Below, piece after piece: positions 8,037-15,196 of a stretch of DNA of 28,273 nt. Below the pieces are notes generated by a model. It saw nothing but the letters and a program-made list of their open reading frames with translations. It had not been told where the DNA came from and made no database searches. Made by a program: the position numbers and the translations under genes. The DNA comes from UBA2450 sp045226015 (GTDB lineage: Bacteria > Bacillota_I > Bacilli_A > RFN20 > CAG-826), in contig JBGVBY010000007.1 of assembly GCA_045226015.1 (NCBI GenBank), forward strand, positions 1 through 28,273, given 5' to 3'. Position 1 is the first letter of the stretch. Every line of letters starts with the position of its first letter.

Positions 8037-8528
8037 ATGTGTAGAAAAAAGAATCCAGAGAAAAAAGGTTTTTTCAAAGAGTTTAAAGAATTCATCACTC
8101 GTGGCAACGTCGTTGATATGGCTGTTGGTATCATTATTGGTGGTGCCTTTACTGCGATTATCACCGCATTAGTCCAACACATCTTCCAACCAATCATCAC
8201 TTGGGTATTAAGTGCTATCGTTGGTAAGAACGGGCTTGAAGCCGCAAGAACAATTCTTGGTGAACCAGTATACAAATTAACTGAAACTGGCGATCATGTC
8301 TATGAAGTAATTGACGGAGTCGTCGTTTGGAAAATTGACTGGACACAAACCAATTACATTGGCTGGGATGCAGTTATCTCTGCTGTAATTAACTTCTTAT
8401 TAGTCGCTCTCATCCTCTTCCTCATTATTAAATTAATTAATAATGTTCACGAAAAAGGTGTTGCCGCTAAAGAAAAGTTAGAAACAAAAGTAACTGGCAA
8501 AGAAAAAGAAGAAAAGAAAGACGAATAA
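8037..8528 (+). CDS. mscL: Large-conductance mechanosensitive channel MscL
   Basis: Membrane channel that opens under high tension to release solutes during osmotic downshock. The hallmark first helix and pore segment is present (GNVVDMAVGIIIGGAF, 23-38). The second helix is at about 112-134, followed by a charged C-terminal helix rich in Lys/Glu. At 163 residues it is slightly longer than the common 130-150, because of the extracellular loop (about 63-108). I start it at the ATG at 8037, which has AAAGGAAC seven nt upstream. An in-frame TTG at 8004 lacks a ribosome site and would add 11 residues not typical of MscL. Confidence 0.95.
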   Translation: MCRKKNPEKKGFFKEFKEFITRGNVVDMAVGIIIGGAFTAIITALVQHIFQPIITWVLSAIVGKNGLEAARTILGEPVYKLTETGDHVYEVIDGVVVWKIDWTQTNYIGWDAVISAVINFLLVALILFLIIKLINNVHEKGVAAKEKLETKVTGKEKEEKKDE

Positions 8529-8551
8529 TTTTTCTATCGTTAATAAAAACA

Positions 8552-8580
8552 GTGACTACAGTTGGGTAGTCACTTTTTTA
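8552..8580. terminator. Bidirectional terminator mscL / LMW phosphatase
   Basis: Stem GTGACTAC / GTAGTCAC with loop AGTTGG. T6 follows on the plus strand and a T-rich stretch on the minus strand. The TAG stop of the convergent phosphatase gene (8556-8558) is inside the stem. Confidence 0.88.
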
Positions 8581-8993
8581 TATATTTCTTCACAATACTT
8601 TTTAATTGATTGGTATACGTATTCAAATCTATCTGTGTACCAAGGATCTTCAACTTCTAGATTGTCACCAAAACAAGAGATTAAATGGAATTTAGGAGAA
8701 CCTCCAAATAGTCTTTCTAGATAATATAAGTTGTTACTGTCCATATAAAATACATAATCCGCACTATCTACATCACTCTTAGTGATTCTTCTCGCGTAAT
8801 GTCTCTCTAATTCATATCCATGAGAGAGTAACACTCTTTTCATAGGAGGATAGATATCATTTCCGATTTCTTCCATTGAAGTTGCTAAAGAAACTACTTC
8901 AATATTATCTTCTTCTTTTAACATACTCTTAAAAATAACCTCAGCAGCAGGAGATCGACATATATTCCCATGACACACAAAGATAATCTTCAT
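8556..8993 (-). CDS. Low-molecular-weight protein tyrosine phosphatase
   Basis: Cytoplasmic phosphatase of the LMW-PTP family, 145 residues. The P-loop CHGNICRS has nucleophile Cys7 and Arg13 (CX5R), and the general acid Asp116 is in EDPWY. In Bacillota such enzymes remove phosphate from tyrosine or arginine; the motif alone does not tell which. The ribosome site before the ATG is weak (CGGTAA). No tyrosine kinase or McsB-like gene is in the window. The upstream region is shared with RNA element A, which is transcribed away from it. Confidence 0.9.
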   Translation of the reverse strand: MKIIFVCHGNICRSPAAEVIFKSMLKEEDNIEVVSLATSMEEIGNDIYPPMKRVLLSHGYELERHYARRITKSDVDSADYVFYMDSNNLYYLERLFGGSPKFHLISCFGDNLEVEDPWYTDRFEYVYQSIKKYCEEIYKKVTTQL

Positions 8994-9074
8994 AATTACC
9001 GATATTTAAACATATAGTGAAAAAATTTTAATTATTTTTTTAAAAAATCTCGATTTTCTTCCTATATATATAAT

Positions 9075-9231
9075 GAGGGGCAAAAAAGGAGGTTGCTCTA
9101 ATTATGTGACTCTTCTAATGGCCATGCTTAGCAAACTTGGCCTTGAGGAGTTGTCTTTATTACTTTCTCTTGTATTCAATGGTGCGAACGCTAAAACGTG
9201 TCTATTAGAAAAATAGGAGAGGAGGATTTTA
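9075..9231 (+). ncRNA. Structured leader RNA of micropeptide A
   Basis: The 5' end is probably near 9075-9080, after TATAAT (9069-9074); no good -35 is seen. Predicted helices: a 5' hairpin, GGGGCAA-like arm 9077-9083 with 9093-9099; P1, TTCTAAT 9113-9119 with ATTAGAA 9204-9210; P2, 9120-9127 with 9135-9142 and loop TTAGCAA; a helix TTGAG 9143-9147 with TTCAA 9175-9179; P3, GGTGCG 9181-9186 with CGTGTC 9197-9202. Loop TTAGC (9128-9132) is exactly complementary to GCTAA (9190-9194) in the P3 loop. A start-stop pair ATG TGA sits at 9104-9109 behind AAGGAGG. Family unknown; it could be a riboswitch-like or toxin-mRNA leader. Confidence 0.6.
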
Positions 9232-9306
9232 ATGAACAAAGTAATTATTATTTTCTGGTTATTTTGTACCCTAGTGTACTTAATAAAAAAAGAACACCTT
9301 AACTAA
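9232..9306 (+). CDS. Hydrophobic micropeptide A (24 aa), toxin-like
   Basis: The reading frame is MNKVIIIFWLFCTLVYLI followed by KKEHLN: one membrane-spanning stretch plus a charged tail. AGGAGG lies six nt before the ATG, one of the best ribosome sites in the window, which argues that the frame is real. The last codons and stop lie in the hairpin CACCTT / AAGGTG. Size and design resemble type I toxins such as Ibs or Fst-like peptides, but I see no specific sequence match. The paralogue is at 16753-16824. Confidence 0.6.
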   Translation: MNKVIIIFWLFCTLVYLIKKEHLN

Positions 9307-9310
9307 GGTG
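9284..9310 (-). terminator. Minus-strand terminator inside the end of micropeptide A
   Basis: On the minus strand, CACCTT-AGTT-AAGGTG is followed by TTCTTTTTTTA. fba already has its own terminator at 9361-9387, so a second one here suggests a short antisense transcript starting between about 9311 and 9360, or a trap for read-through. Confidence 0.6.
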
Positions 9311-9360
9311 ATCTAATACCTATTTATAGAGTAAAGTAAATCTAGAAAAAAATCAATTAT

Positions 9361-9387
9361 AAAGAAAAGACCCTACAAAGTAGGGTC
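9361..9387 (-). terminator. Terminator of fba
   Basis: On the minus strand, GACCCTAC-TTT-GTAGGGTC is followed by TTTTCTTT, about 20 nt after the fba stop. It is a strong 8-bp GC-rich stem. Confidence 0.9.
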
Positions 9388-9405
9388 ATATCTTGTTTAA
9401 TGTAA

Positions 9406-10380
9406 TTAGATTTTGTCGTTACTGCCAAGAACATCGGTAATCTTATGTTTAACGAGTTCTTTGACATATTTTCTACCATCGCCAACATATTGACGTGGGT
9501 CGAAATGATCTGGATGTTCTTCGAAGTGTTCTCTAATACCTGCAGTCATTGCTAAGCGGAGATCACTATCGATGTTAATCTTACAAACTGATAATCTAGC
9601 GGCATGTCTAAGTTGATCTTCAGGAACACCAACAGCGTCCTTAAGAGCACCACCATGCGCGTTAATGATATCAACGTATTCTTGGTTAACAGAGCTACTT
9701 CCATGGAGAACAATTGGGAATCCTGGGAGTCTCTTACTAACTTCTTCTAAGATGTCGAATCTAAGAGGTGGAGGTAAGAGTTTTCCTGTCTTAGGATCTC
9801 TTGTACATTGTTCTGGTTTGAATTTATAAGCACCGTGGCTTGTTCCAATAGCGATAGCTAAGCTATCGACACCAGTTCTACGAACGAATTCTTCGACTTC
9901 TTCTGGTCTTGTATAGCTTTCAGCACCGTGTTCGACTTTAACATCATCTTCAATACCTGCTAAAGTTCCAAGTTCAGCTTCAACTGTAACGTATGGGACA
10001 TGAGCGTGAGCGTATTCAACGACTTTACGAGTGATAGCGATATTTTCTTCAAATGGTTTGCTACTTGCGTCAATCATAACGCTGGTGAAACCACCATCGA
10101 TACAGTCTTTACAGATTTCAAAATCTGCGCCGTGATCAAGGTGAAGAACGATTGGTAAACCTGTATCTTCAACAGCAGCTTCAACCATTTTCTTTAAGTA
10201 AACTGGTTTAGCGTATTTTCTTGCTCCAGCACTAACTTGAAGAATAACTGGTGAATTGCATTCTTTTGCAGCTTCGGTAATCGCTTGAACGATTTCCATG
10301 TTGTTGCAGTTAAAAGCTCCAATGGCATAGCCACCTTTATAAGCTTTTTCAAACATTTCTTTTGTGTTAACTAATGGCAT
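9406..10380 (-). CDS. fba: Class II fructose-bisphosphate aldolase
   Basis: Zinc-dependent aldolase that interconverts fructose 1,6-bisphosphate with glyceraldehyde 3-phosphate and dihydroxyacetone phosphate (glycolysis/gluconeogenesis). 324 residues. Key residues are visible: Asp82 and His83 in HLDHGADFE, Glu134 in VEAELG, His182 in GTSHGAYK and His226 in LHGSSSV. The long insert after GTSHGAYKFKP (about 190-205) is of the type seen in the class IIB subgroup. GGAAG precedes the ATG. It has its own promoter and terminator, so it is monocistronic. A tagatose-bisphosphate specificity cannot be fully excluded from motifs. Confidence 0.93.
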   Translation of the reverse strand: MPLVNTKEMFEKAYKGGYAIGAFNCNNMEIVQAITEAAKECNSPVILQVSAGARKYAKPVYLKKMVEAAVEDTGLPIVLHLDHGADFEICKDCIDGGFTSVMIDASSKPFEENIAITRKVVEYAHAHVPYVTVEAELGTLAGIEDDVKVEHGAESYTRPEEVEEFVRRTGVDSLAIAIGTSHGAYKFKPEQCTRDPKTGKLLPPPLRFDILEEVSKRLPGFPIVLHGSSSVNQEYVDIINAHGGALKDAVGVPEDQLRHAARLSVCKINIDSDLRLAMTAGIREHFEEHPDHFDPRQYVGDGRKYVKELVKHKITDVLGSNDKI

Positions 10381-10404
10381 GTTTTATACTTCCTTTTCTT
10401 TGCT

Positions 10405-10434
10405 ATTATATAATAATTTTTAAATTATTGTATA
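10405..10434 (-). promoter_or_regulatory. Promoter of fba
   Basis: On the minus strand, TATACA, 18 nt, then a perfect TATAAT (10405-10410), giving a start near 10398 and an 18-nt leader. The spacer contains the palindrome AATAATTT-AA-AAATTATT. Confidence 0.6.
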
Positions 10435-10439
10435 TATTT

Positions 10440-13433
10440 TTAGATAGTCATACTCAACGCTTGAGTGATTGTATATTCGCCAATGACGGCGAGTCTTTCT
10501 GGAGATAAGGTAATAAGTCCAGCATCAACTAAAACACGAATCTTTTCGTTTTTAATATGCCACTCCATATTAGCAACAAGTTTACCTAAATCACTCATCG
10601 TATAATCTAAGCCGTTTCTAATAACGTAGAATCTTTCTTGTTCGGTAAAGGATTCTGTTCCTTCGGTTAAAAGGAACCACCAAATACAGTTGTATTTGTT
10701 ATATGTAACTCCTCCGATTGTGCGTTGGTCGCTACTTGGATCGGATGGATTGAAATAAATATCATTACCAAGGAAATCAATAATTTTGATTTTGTTGATG
10801 TAAGTAGAGATATCAGAAATTAAGAAATCTCCTTCTAAATTATCAACATTCCATAAGGCTTTTAAGATTCCTTCTTGGCAATCATTTTCAGTGAAATAGT
10901 CATTAAACTTAAGTCCCACAAGAGCTTGCTCTAGATTTGGATTATTAGGATCAGTGCCATCAGCAAAGACAACAACTCCCGCTAAAGATTTAAGAATTTG
11001 AGGAGAATTACTATCAATATGAATAATGTCACCTAATGTATAGTTTTGTAAAACGTTCGATAATTCACTAATCTTGTAGTTTCTTAAGTTTTGTAATACA
11101 TAAGGATCATCATTAGTGATTTCAATAACATCACATAACTTCAAATTACCTTTAAGACCATTAATAATTGTTTGCGAATCATTAATCGATTCATTACGAA
11201 CTGTATAAAGAATATCTCTAGGAGTACCAATAGAGGCGTATGCTGAATCATTCGCATCGACATTTCCTTCATATAAAACTGCGGTTTCTAAAGCAAGATA
11301 TCCAGTTTCAGCAGTGAAATAATCACTATATTCTTGCGCGTATTCTTCGTCTTTTACCTTTTCCCAAGAATCACTATAGCGAATGAATAATTCATCAGTC
11401 ACTGTGTTTCTATAAATATCACCAGGTTTAATATCCATGACGTCTTTAGCTTTCAATGAATCTAAAGCGCCCTCGAGTTCATCTAATTGATAACCCGCTA
11501 AGGTGTGGAGAATTTGAGGGGAAGAAGGACCAACATCAAAGATGTCACTAATAAGTAAATTAGAGAAGTTATCTTTAAGATCTGATAATTTGCAATTCTC
11601 AAGAGCAGCACTATGAGCAATCTTATACATCATAGAGCTACTATCACCAACATCAATCACGTCTTTTAATGTTAAATCATTAATATGTTCGTTAATATTA
11701 GCGATTGTAATTTTGACTGGTTGGTCGTATTCATCAGTAAGGTTATATAAAGCTTGTAAGATTTTGTTCTCTCCAGCTGGGAGTAAAACTGATAAATCGA
11801 GATTTTTAATTGTATCAAAATCAGAGAGACCACCTAAAGTGACTTCATGGTCTTCTTCATATAATGCATTAAGTAAGACATCGTCTTGAATTTCTTGTAG
11901 AGAATAGATTTCTGTTAATTTGATAGTAGCGATGTCTAAAGTACTAAGAGATTTTAATGTATAGTCTTTAAAGGTATAAACAAAGTCATCTTCAGTTAAA
12001 TCAGTGAAAATATCACTTACATAAAGATCTAAAATCTTGTCTTCGTCACTAAGATCGCCAACAGTGTAACTTTCAATTCTTCTCCAACCAAATTTTTCTA
12101 GGATATACATCGCCATACGATCTTGATCGTCGCGATGTTCATCAAGTGTATCGAAATAAATATCGCCTGGATATCCAGTATGAACATTTTTTATTTGAGG
12201 GACGAGTCCATAATTACTAATCCAATATTGTGAATCGTTTGGATCGTGTGGTTCGCCTTCGCCCATAAATTCAGCGGCAGCGCCAGTAGAAATATATCCA
12301 TCTAGATAGTAATAAAGGTTATAAGTGCTCTCATAGGCGTCTTTTTCCGCTAAAACTTTTAAGATACCTTCAGGTTGAGTGAAAACATCCGCTAATTTGA
12401 GTCTATCGATAAAGTCAGGTTCGTTTAAATCTTTAAGTTTGTTATTTCCAATACTAGCAAGTAATCCGCTAGAACCAGAAACATCTAAAATTTGATTAAT
12501 TCTTAAATTTTCAATGTTATCAAAGTTAGACAAATCTTTAATGGTCCATTCTTTTTCTTCACCAGTTTCTGCGTCAATAAAGGTTCCCTTTAAAGTTGAA
12601 ATTAATGGGTTACCTTGAGCTTCTTCATCAGTGAATAGAGGACCAATCTTTAATGTTTTAATCTTTTCATCTGCGTTTTCAGAGAATTCGGTTAATGTCC
12701 AATCACCAATCTGAGCGGCAAATGGAGAATTACCTAAATCAGCGACATCTTTAATTCTTAAGCCGTTGATTTTGGAATCAAAGAAGTCTGGATCATCAAG
12801 GATATCCGCTAAAGTGATTGGGTCGTTATAATCAAAAACATAATCGCCAGTTTCTGGATCGATATGTGAACTAAACATAAAGAGTTTTAATATCTTGTCT
12901 AAATCACTAGGATCTTCGACCTCCATAAAGCTCACTAAAGTAATACCTTGTTTTAAAGCGATAGGAATATAATCACCTAAAGAATAAGTGTGGTCATATT
13001 CAGTTTCTGGACGAGGACTATATGGATTTAATTCAAATGGTTTGTTCTTTATTTCTTCCCAATTAAGAGAATAATGAAGTTCTGGTTCAAACACATTAGT
13101 GTTTAAATCATCAATCATTGTTTTAATAGCAGGAGAAACATCGTTTAAGTCACCTAAAGTTTCAAACTTTTTGGTGGACATCTTATTGATGAAGTCCATC
13201 AAATTATCGTTTTGATATTGTAAGGAAAGATATTCGTCAGGGTTTAAGCCTAGCCATCCAACAACATCTTTGGTTTTAATTTGAGTAGCAGCAATTGCGG
13301 CGCCTCCCGCAATACAACCAACACAGAAAAGAAATCCACCGAAGAAAGTGAGAAGATATCTCCACCAGTAATGTTTTTTCTTAACTTTCTTAGTAGGTAA
13401 TTCGTTACCACCTTTTAATTTAACTTCACCCAT
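10440..13433 (-). CDS. Large membrane-anchored repeat protein of unknown function (997 aa)
   Basis: Not recognised. A short Lys-rich cytoplasmic start (1-22) is followed by one membrane helix (about 26-50) and an extracellular part of about 940 residues, very acidic and without Cys-based motifs. The outer part is built from degenerate repeats of roughly 35-45 residues with the pattern L-x-D-[IV]-x-D-[IV]-x(2-3)-S-x(2)-[LM]-x(2)-[LI]-x(4)-[LI]-x-[DE]-L. Clear copies are LTLKDVIDVGDSSSMMYKI, LLISDIFDVGPSSPQILHTL and TLGDIIHIDSNSPQILKSL; earlier copies are looser. The first ATG has AAAGGAGG nine nt upstream. It begins 15 nt after surE and is probably co-transcribed with it. A scaffold, adhesin or envelope-tethering role is possible, but nothing shows which. 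Confidence 0.8.
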   Translation of the reverse strand: MGEVKLKGGNELPTKKVKKKHYWWRYLLTFFGGFLFCVGCIAGGAAIAATQIKTKDVVGWLGLNPDEYLSLQYQNDNLMDFINKMSTKKFETLGDLNDVSPAIKTMIDDLNTNVFEPELHYSLNWEEIKNKPFELNPYSPRPETEYDHTYSLGDYIPIALKQGITLVSFMEVEDPSDLDKILKLFMFSSHIDPETGDYVFDYNDPITLADILDDPDFFDSKINGLRIKDVADLGNSPFAAQIGDWTLTEFSENADEKIKTLKIGPLFTDEEAQGNPLISTLKGTFIDAETGEEKEWTIKDLSNFDNIENLRINQILDVSGSSGLLASIGNNKLKDLNEPDFIDRLKLADVFTQPEGILKVLAEKDAYESTYNLYYYLDGYISTGAAAEFMGEGEPHDPNDSQYWISNYGLVPQIKNVHTGYPGDIYFDTLDEHRDDQDRMAMYILEKFGWRRIESYTVGDLSDEDKILDLYVSDIFTDLTEDDFVYTFKDYTLKSLSTLDIATIKLTEIYSLQEIQDDVLLNALYEEDHEVTLGGLSDFDTIKNLDLSVLLPAGENKILQALYNLTDEYDQPVKITIANINEHINDLTLKDVIDVGDSSSMMYKIAHSAALENCKLSDLKDNFSNLLISDIFDVGPSSPQILHTLAGYQLDELEGALDSLKAKDVMDIKPGDIYRNTVTDELFIRYSDSWEKVKDEEYAQEYSDYFTAETGYLALETAVLYEGNVDANDSAYASIGTPRDILYTVRNESINDSQTIINGLKGNLKLCDVIEITNDDPYVLQNLRNYKISELSNVLQNYTLGDIIHIDSNSPQILKSLAGVVVFADGTDPNNPNLEQALVGLKFNDYFTENDCQEGILKALWNVDNLEGDFLISDISTYINKIKIIDFLGNDIYFNPSDPSSDQRTIGGVTYNKYNCIWWFLLTEGTESFTEQERFYVIRNGLDYTMSDLGKLVANMEWHIKNEKIRVLVDAGLITLSPERLAVIGEYTITQALSMTI

Positions 13434-13448
13434 ATATTTGTTCCTCCT

Positions 13449-14120
13449 TTAATCAAGAGTTTTTCTTAGCTTTGTTATTGAGACATATCCATGATGTACT
13501 GAATAGACATCACTATCTTCGTCTTTACATTTATCATCATTAAGGCTTCTTAATGCTTGATATCCATCATTATTTTTTACATAGAATGTTGCTTCTTTCC
13601 TATAGAAGATATGAGTAAATATAATACCTTTCATTTCTTCTCCTAATGGGAAATTAATATTTAGTAAATATTCAGTGGATAATAAATTTTCTTTTAAGAC
13701 ATAATCGAATACTTCATCAAAATGTTTTTCAATGATATAGAAGTTATTATCACAACTAATAGCAATAGCGGGTTTACGATATGTCAAAGTTTGTAGACAC
13801 GCTCCAATCGTGCCGCTATACATCGTATCGTAAGAAATATTTAATCCATGGTTACAACCACTCACCACTAAATCAAAATCGACATTTAAACTAGATAAAC
13901 CAAATGCCACACAGTCACTAGGTGTTCCATCAGTGACATAAGTATGGTCATTAACTTGCTCAACTTGAATCGGACGATCAAGAATAATAGAAACACTTTT
14001 CGCGCTCATCACTGTTTTAGGAGCAACGATGATAACCTTATGTTTCTTGCTTAATAAGTCATATAAAAGGTTGATACCAGTCGCAAAATATCCGTCATCA
14101 TTAGTGAGTAAAATATTCAT
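13449..14120 (-). CDS. surE: 5'/3'-nucleotidase SurE
   Basis: Metal-dependent phosphatase that removes phosphate from nucleoside monophosphates in stationary or stressed cells. The family residues are all present: Asp8 and Asp9 (LLTNDDGY), Ser39 (VMSAKS) and Asn90 (VVSGCNHGLN). The segments VTDGTPSDCVAFGL and YDTMYSGTIGA are also typical. 223 residues, slightly short of the usual 250, with the shortening at the C-terminus. The ribosome site before the ATG is weak (AAAGTGAA). The stop is just before the ribosome site of the 997-aa repeat protein, so the two form an operon. Confidence 0.92.
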   Translation of the reverse strand: MNILLTNDDGYFATGINLLYDLLSKKHKVIIVAPKTVMSAKSVSIILDRPIQVEQVNDHTYVTDGTPSDCVAFGLSSLNVDFDLVVSGCNHGLNISYDTMYSGTIGACLQTLTYRKPAIAISCDNNFYIIEKHFDEVFDYVLKENLLSTEYLLNINFPLGEEMKGIIFTHIFYRKEATFYVKNNDGYQALRSLNDDKCKDEDSDVYSVHHGYVSITKLRKTLD

Positions 14121-14160
14121 ATATTCACTTTACTATAAGTAAAAGAAATACTCTATATTT

Positions 14161-14196
14161 TATTAAAAATCCCACGCGTTTTTTTGCGTAGGATTT
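14161..14196 (-). terminator. Terminator of the xdhC-like gene
   Basis: On the minus strand, an 11-bp stem AAATCCTACGC / GCGTGGGATTT (with one G-T pair) has a poly-A loop and ends in TTTTTAATA. It lies 4 nt after the stop codon. Confidence 0.85.
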
Positions 14197-14199
14197 CTT

Positions 14200-15036
14200 T
14201 TACTTAACTGCGTCTTTATCTCTTAAATGAGAATGAAGCTGACTTTTATTATAATAAACCGATAGCATTTCACTAGAAATGGATATCGCAATTTCTTCAG
14301 GAGAATTGCCTCCAATATTTAATCCAATTGGAGAATAAAAATTAACAAGGTCAATATCTTTTCCAAATGTTGCATATGCTTTTTCTAGATATTCATCTAT
14401 CTTCTTTCTAGAACATAACATTCCAAAATACGCTGGATGATATTTCTTCTCTAAAATTTTGTTCAAAACATGATAGTCGTTCGTATGACTTGGAGTGCAA
14501 ACAACGATGTAAGAATTGTCTTTTAGACCATACGTTTCGATAAAATCAACGAATCCCATCACTACTTTTTTATCCGCAGAATTGTCTAGTTGATCTACAA
14601 CAACTTTTCTTTCGTCAATAATGGTGACATAGAAATTTAGAGGCTTAAGAACTCTTGCTAGAGCCGCTCCACAGTGTCCTGCTCCAAAAATATAAACATA
14701 CTGTTTAGGACCAACGAATTCATAAAAGAGAGTTGCTCTACCTCCACACGCCATCGGGAGAACTACTTCATCTTTATCGACGTATACTTCTCTTCCACAT
14801 AATAGATATTTCTCGGAGAAAGATTTTCTTTCTTTAATGACATCTTTACATTTTTCTCGAGCGTAAAACTCAATCGCTCCGCCGCCAACAGTACCAAAAG
14901 CATCTCCGTTTTCAGAGACCACCATTTTCTTGCCGACATCAGCAGGACCCATGCCCTCTTTTTCAGTAACAGTAACGATAACTAAATCTAATCCGTTAGA
15001 TTGGAGTTCACTAATTTTCTTGTATAAATCAGTCAT
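14200..15036 (-). CDS. XdhC/CoxI family molybdenum-hydroxylase accessory protein
   Basis: Members of this family bind molybdenum cofactor and help mature xanthine dehydrogenase-type enzymes. Typical elements are the N-terminal XdhC part with GTVGGGAIE (48-56) and LPMACGGR (93-100), a Rossmann-like fold with YIFGAGHCGAALARVL (115-130), and the C-terminal signature PIGLNIGGNSPEEIAISI (236-253). 278 residues. No molybdenum hydroxylase or cofactor gene lies in the window, so its client is unknown. A substrate such as hypoxanthine would fit with add nearby (inference). The ATG lacks a well-placed ribosome site; TATAAT ends only 6 nt before it, so the message may be leaderless or use the distant GGAAG. 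Confidence 0.82.
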   Translation of the reverse strand: MTDLYKKISELQSNGLDLVIVTVTEKEGMGPADVGKKMVVSENGDAFGTVGGGAIEFYAREKCKDVIKERKSFSEKYLLCGREVYVDKDEVVLPMACGGRATLFYEFVGPKQYVYIFGAGHCGAALARVLKPLNFYVTIIDERKVVVDQLDNSADKKVVMGFVDFIETYGLKDNSYIVVCTPSHTNDYHVLNKILEKKYHPAYFGMLCSRKKIDEYLEKAYATFGKDIDLVNFYSPIGLNIGGNSPEEIAISISSEMLSVYYNKSQLHSHLRDKDAVK

Positions 15037-15091
15037 GAGACTATTATAGCCAACTTCCTACATGTTTAGATATTAAAAAATTATTTTATAT

Positions 15092-15123
15092 GTGCGCGTC
15101 ATTCAAGGTTAATGACCGCGCGT
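15092..15123. other. GC-rich hairpin in a divergent AT-rich spacer
   Basis: Arms GTGCGCGTCATT (15092-15103) and AATGACCGCGCGT (15111-15123) pair over about 12 bp, with one bulged C and loop CAAGGTT. It is by far the most GC-rich spot between xdhC-like and the lipoprotein gene. No T-run follows on the plus strand; on the minus strand TTTTTT comes about 13 nt after the stem. It could be an operator, an RNA leader element of the xdhC-like gene or a remnant terminator. Confidence 0.5.
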
Positions 15124-15196
15124 GCGAGGCAAAAAATATACCTTTTATTTATAAATAATATATGTTTTATTAGTTATGTTATTTAAGGAGAAAAAT

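Larger units (their letters stand above)
9041..9350 (+). repeat. Copy A of a duplicated RNA-plus-micropeptide unit
   Basis: This stretch aligns in order with 16577-16870. Shared parts are the block TTTTCnTCCTAT...ATAATGAGGGG, loop TAGCAA, TTGAGGAG, GTCTTT, TTGTAnTCAA, GCTAA, CGTGTC, AGGAGG, a short hydrophobic reading frame, a GGTGATC hairpin and an AGTAAA stretch. Nucleotide identity is only moderate, so the duplication is old or the copies were acquired separately. The remainder of 8994-9405 holds the upstream AT-rich spacer and the fba terminator. Confidence 0.75.

Noticed and set aside
9113..9210. Purine-type riboswitch
   Set aside because: The three-helix and kissing-loop plan is similar, but the conserved junction bases and loop sequences of purine riboswitches are absent.
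9118..9216. A 32-codon frame (MAMLSKLGLEELSLLL...) inside the leader of element A
   Set aside because: It has no ribosome site, and copy B has an indel that breaks the frame, so it is not conserved; the RNA structure explains the sequence better.
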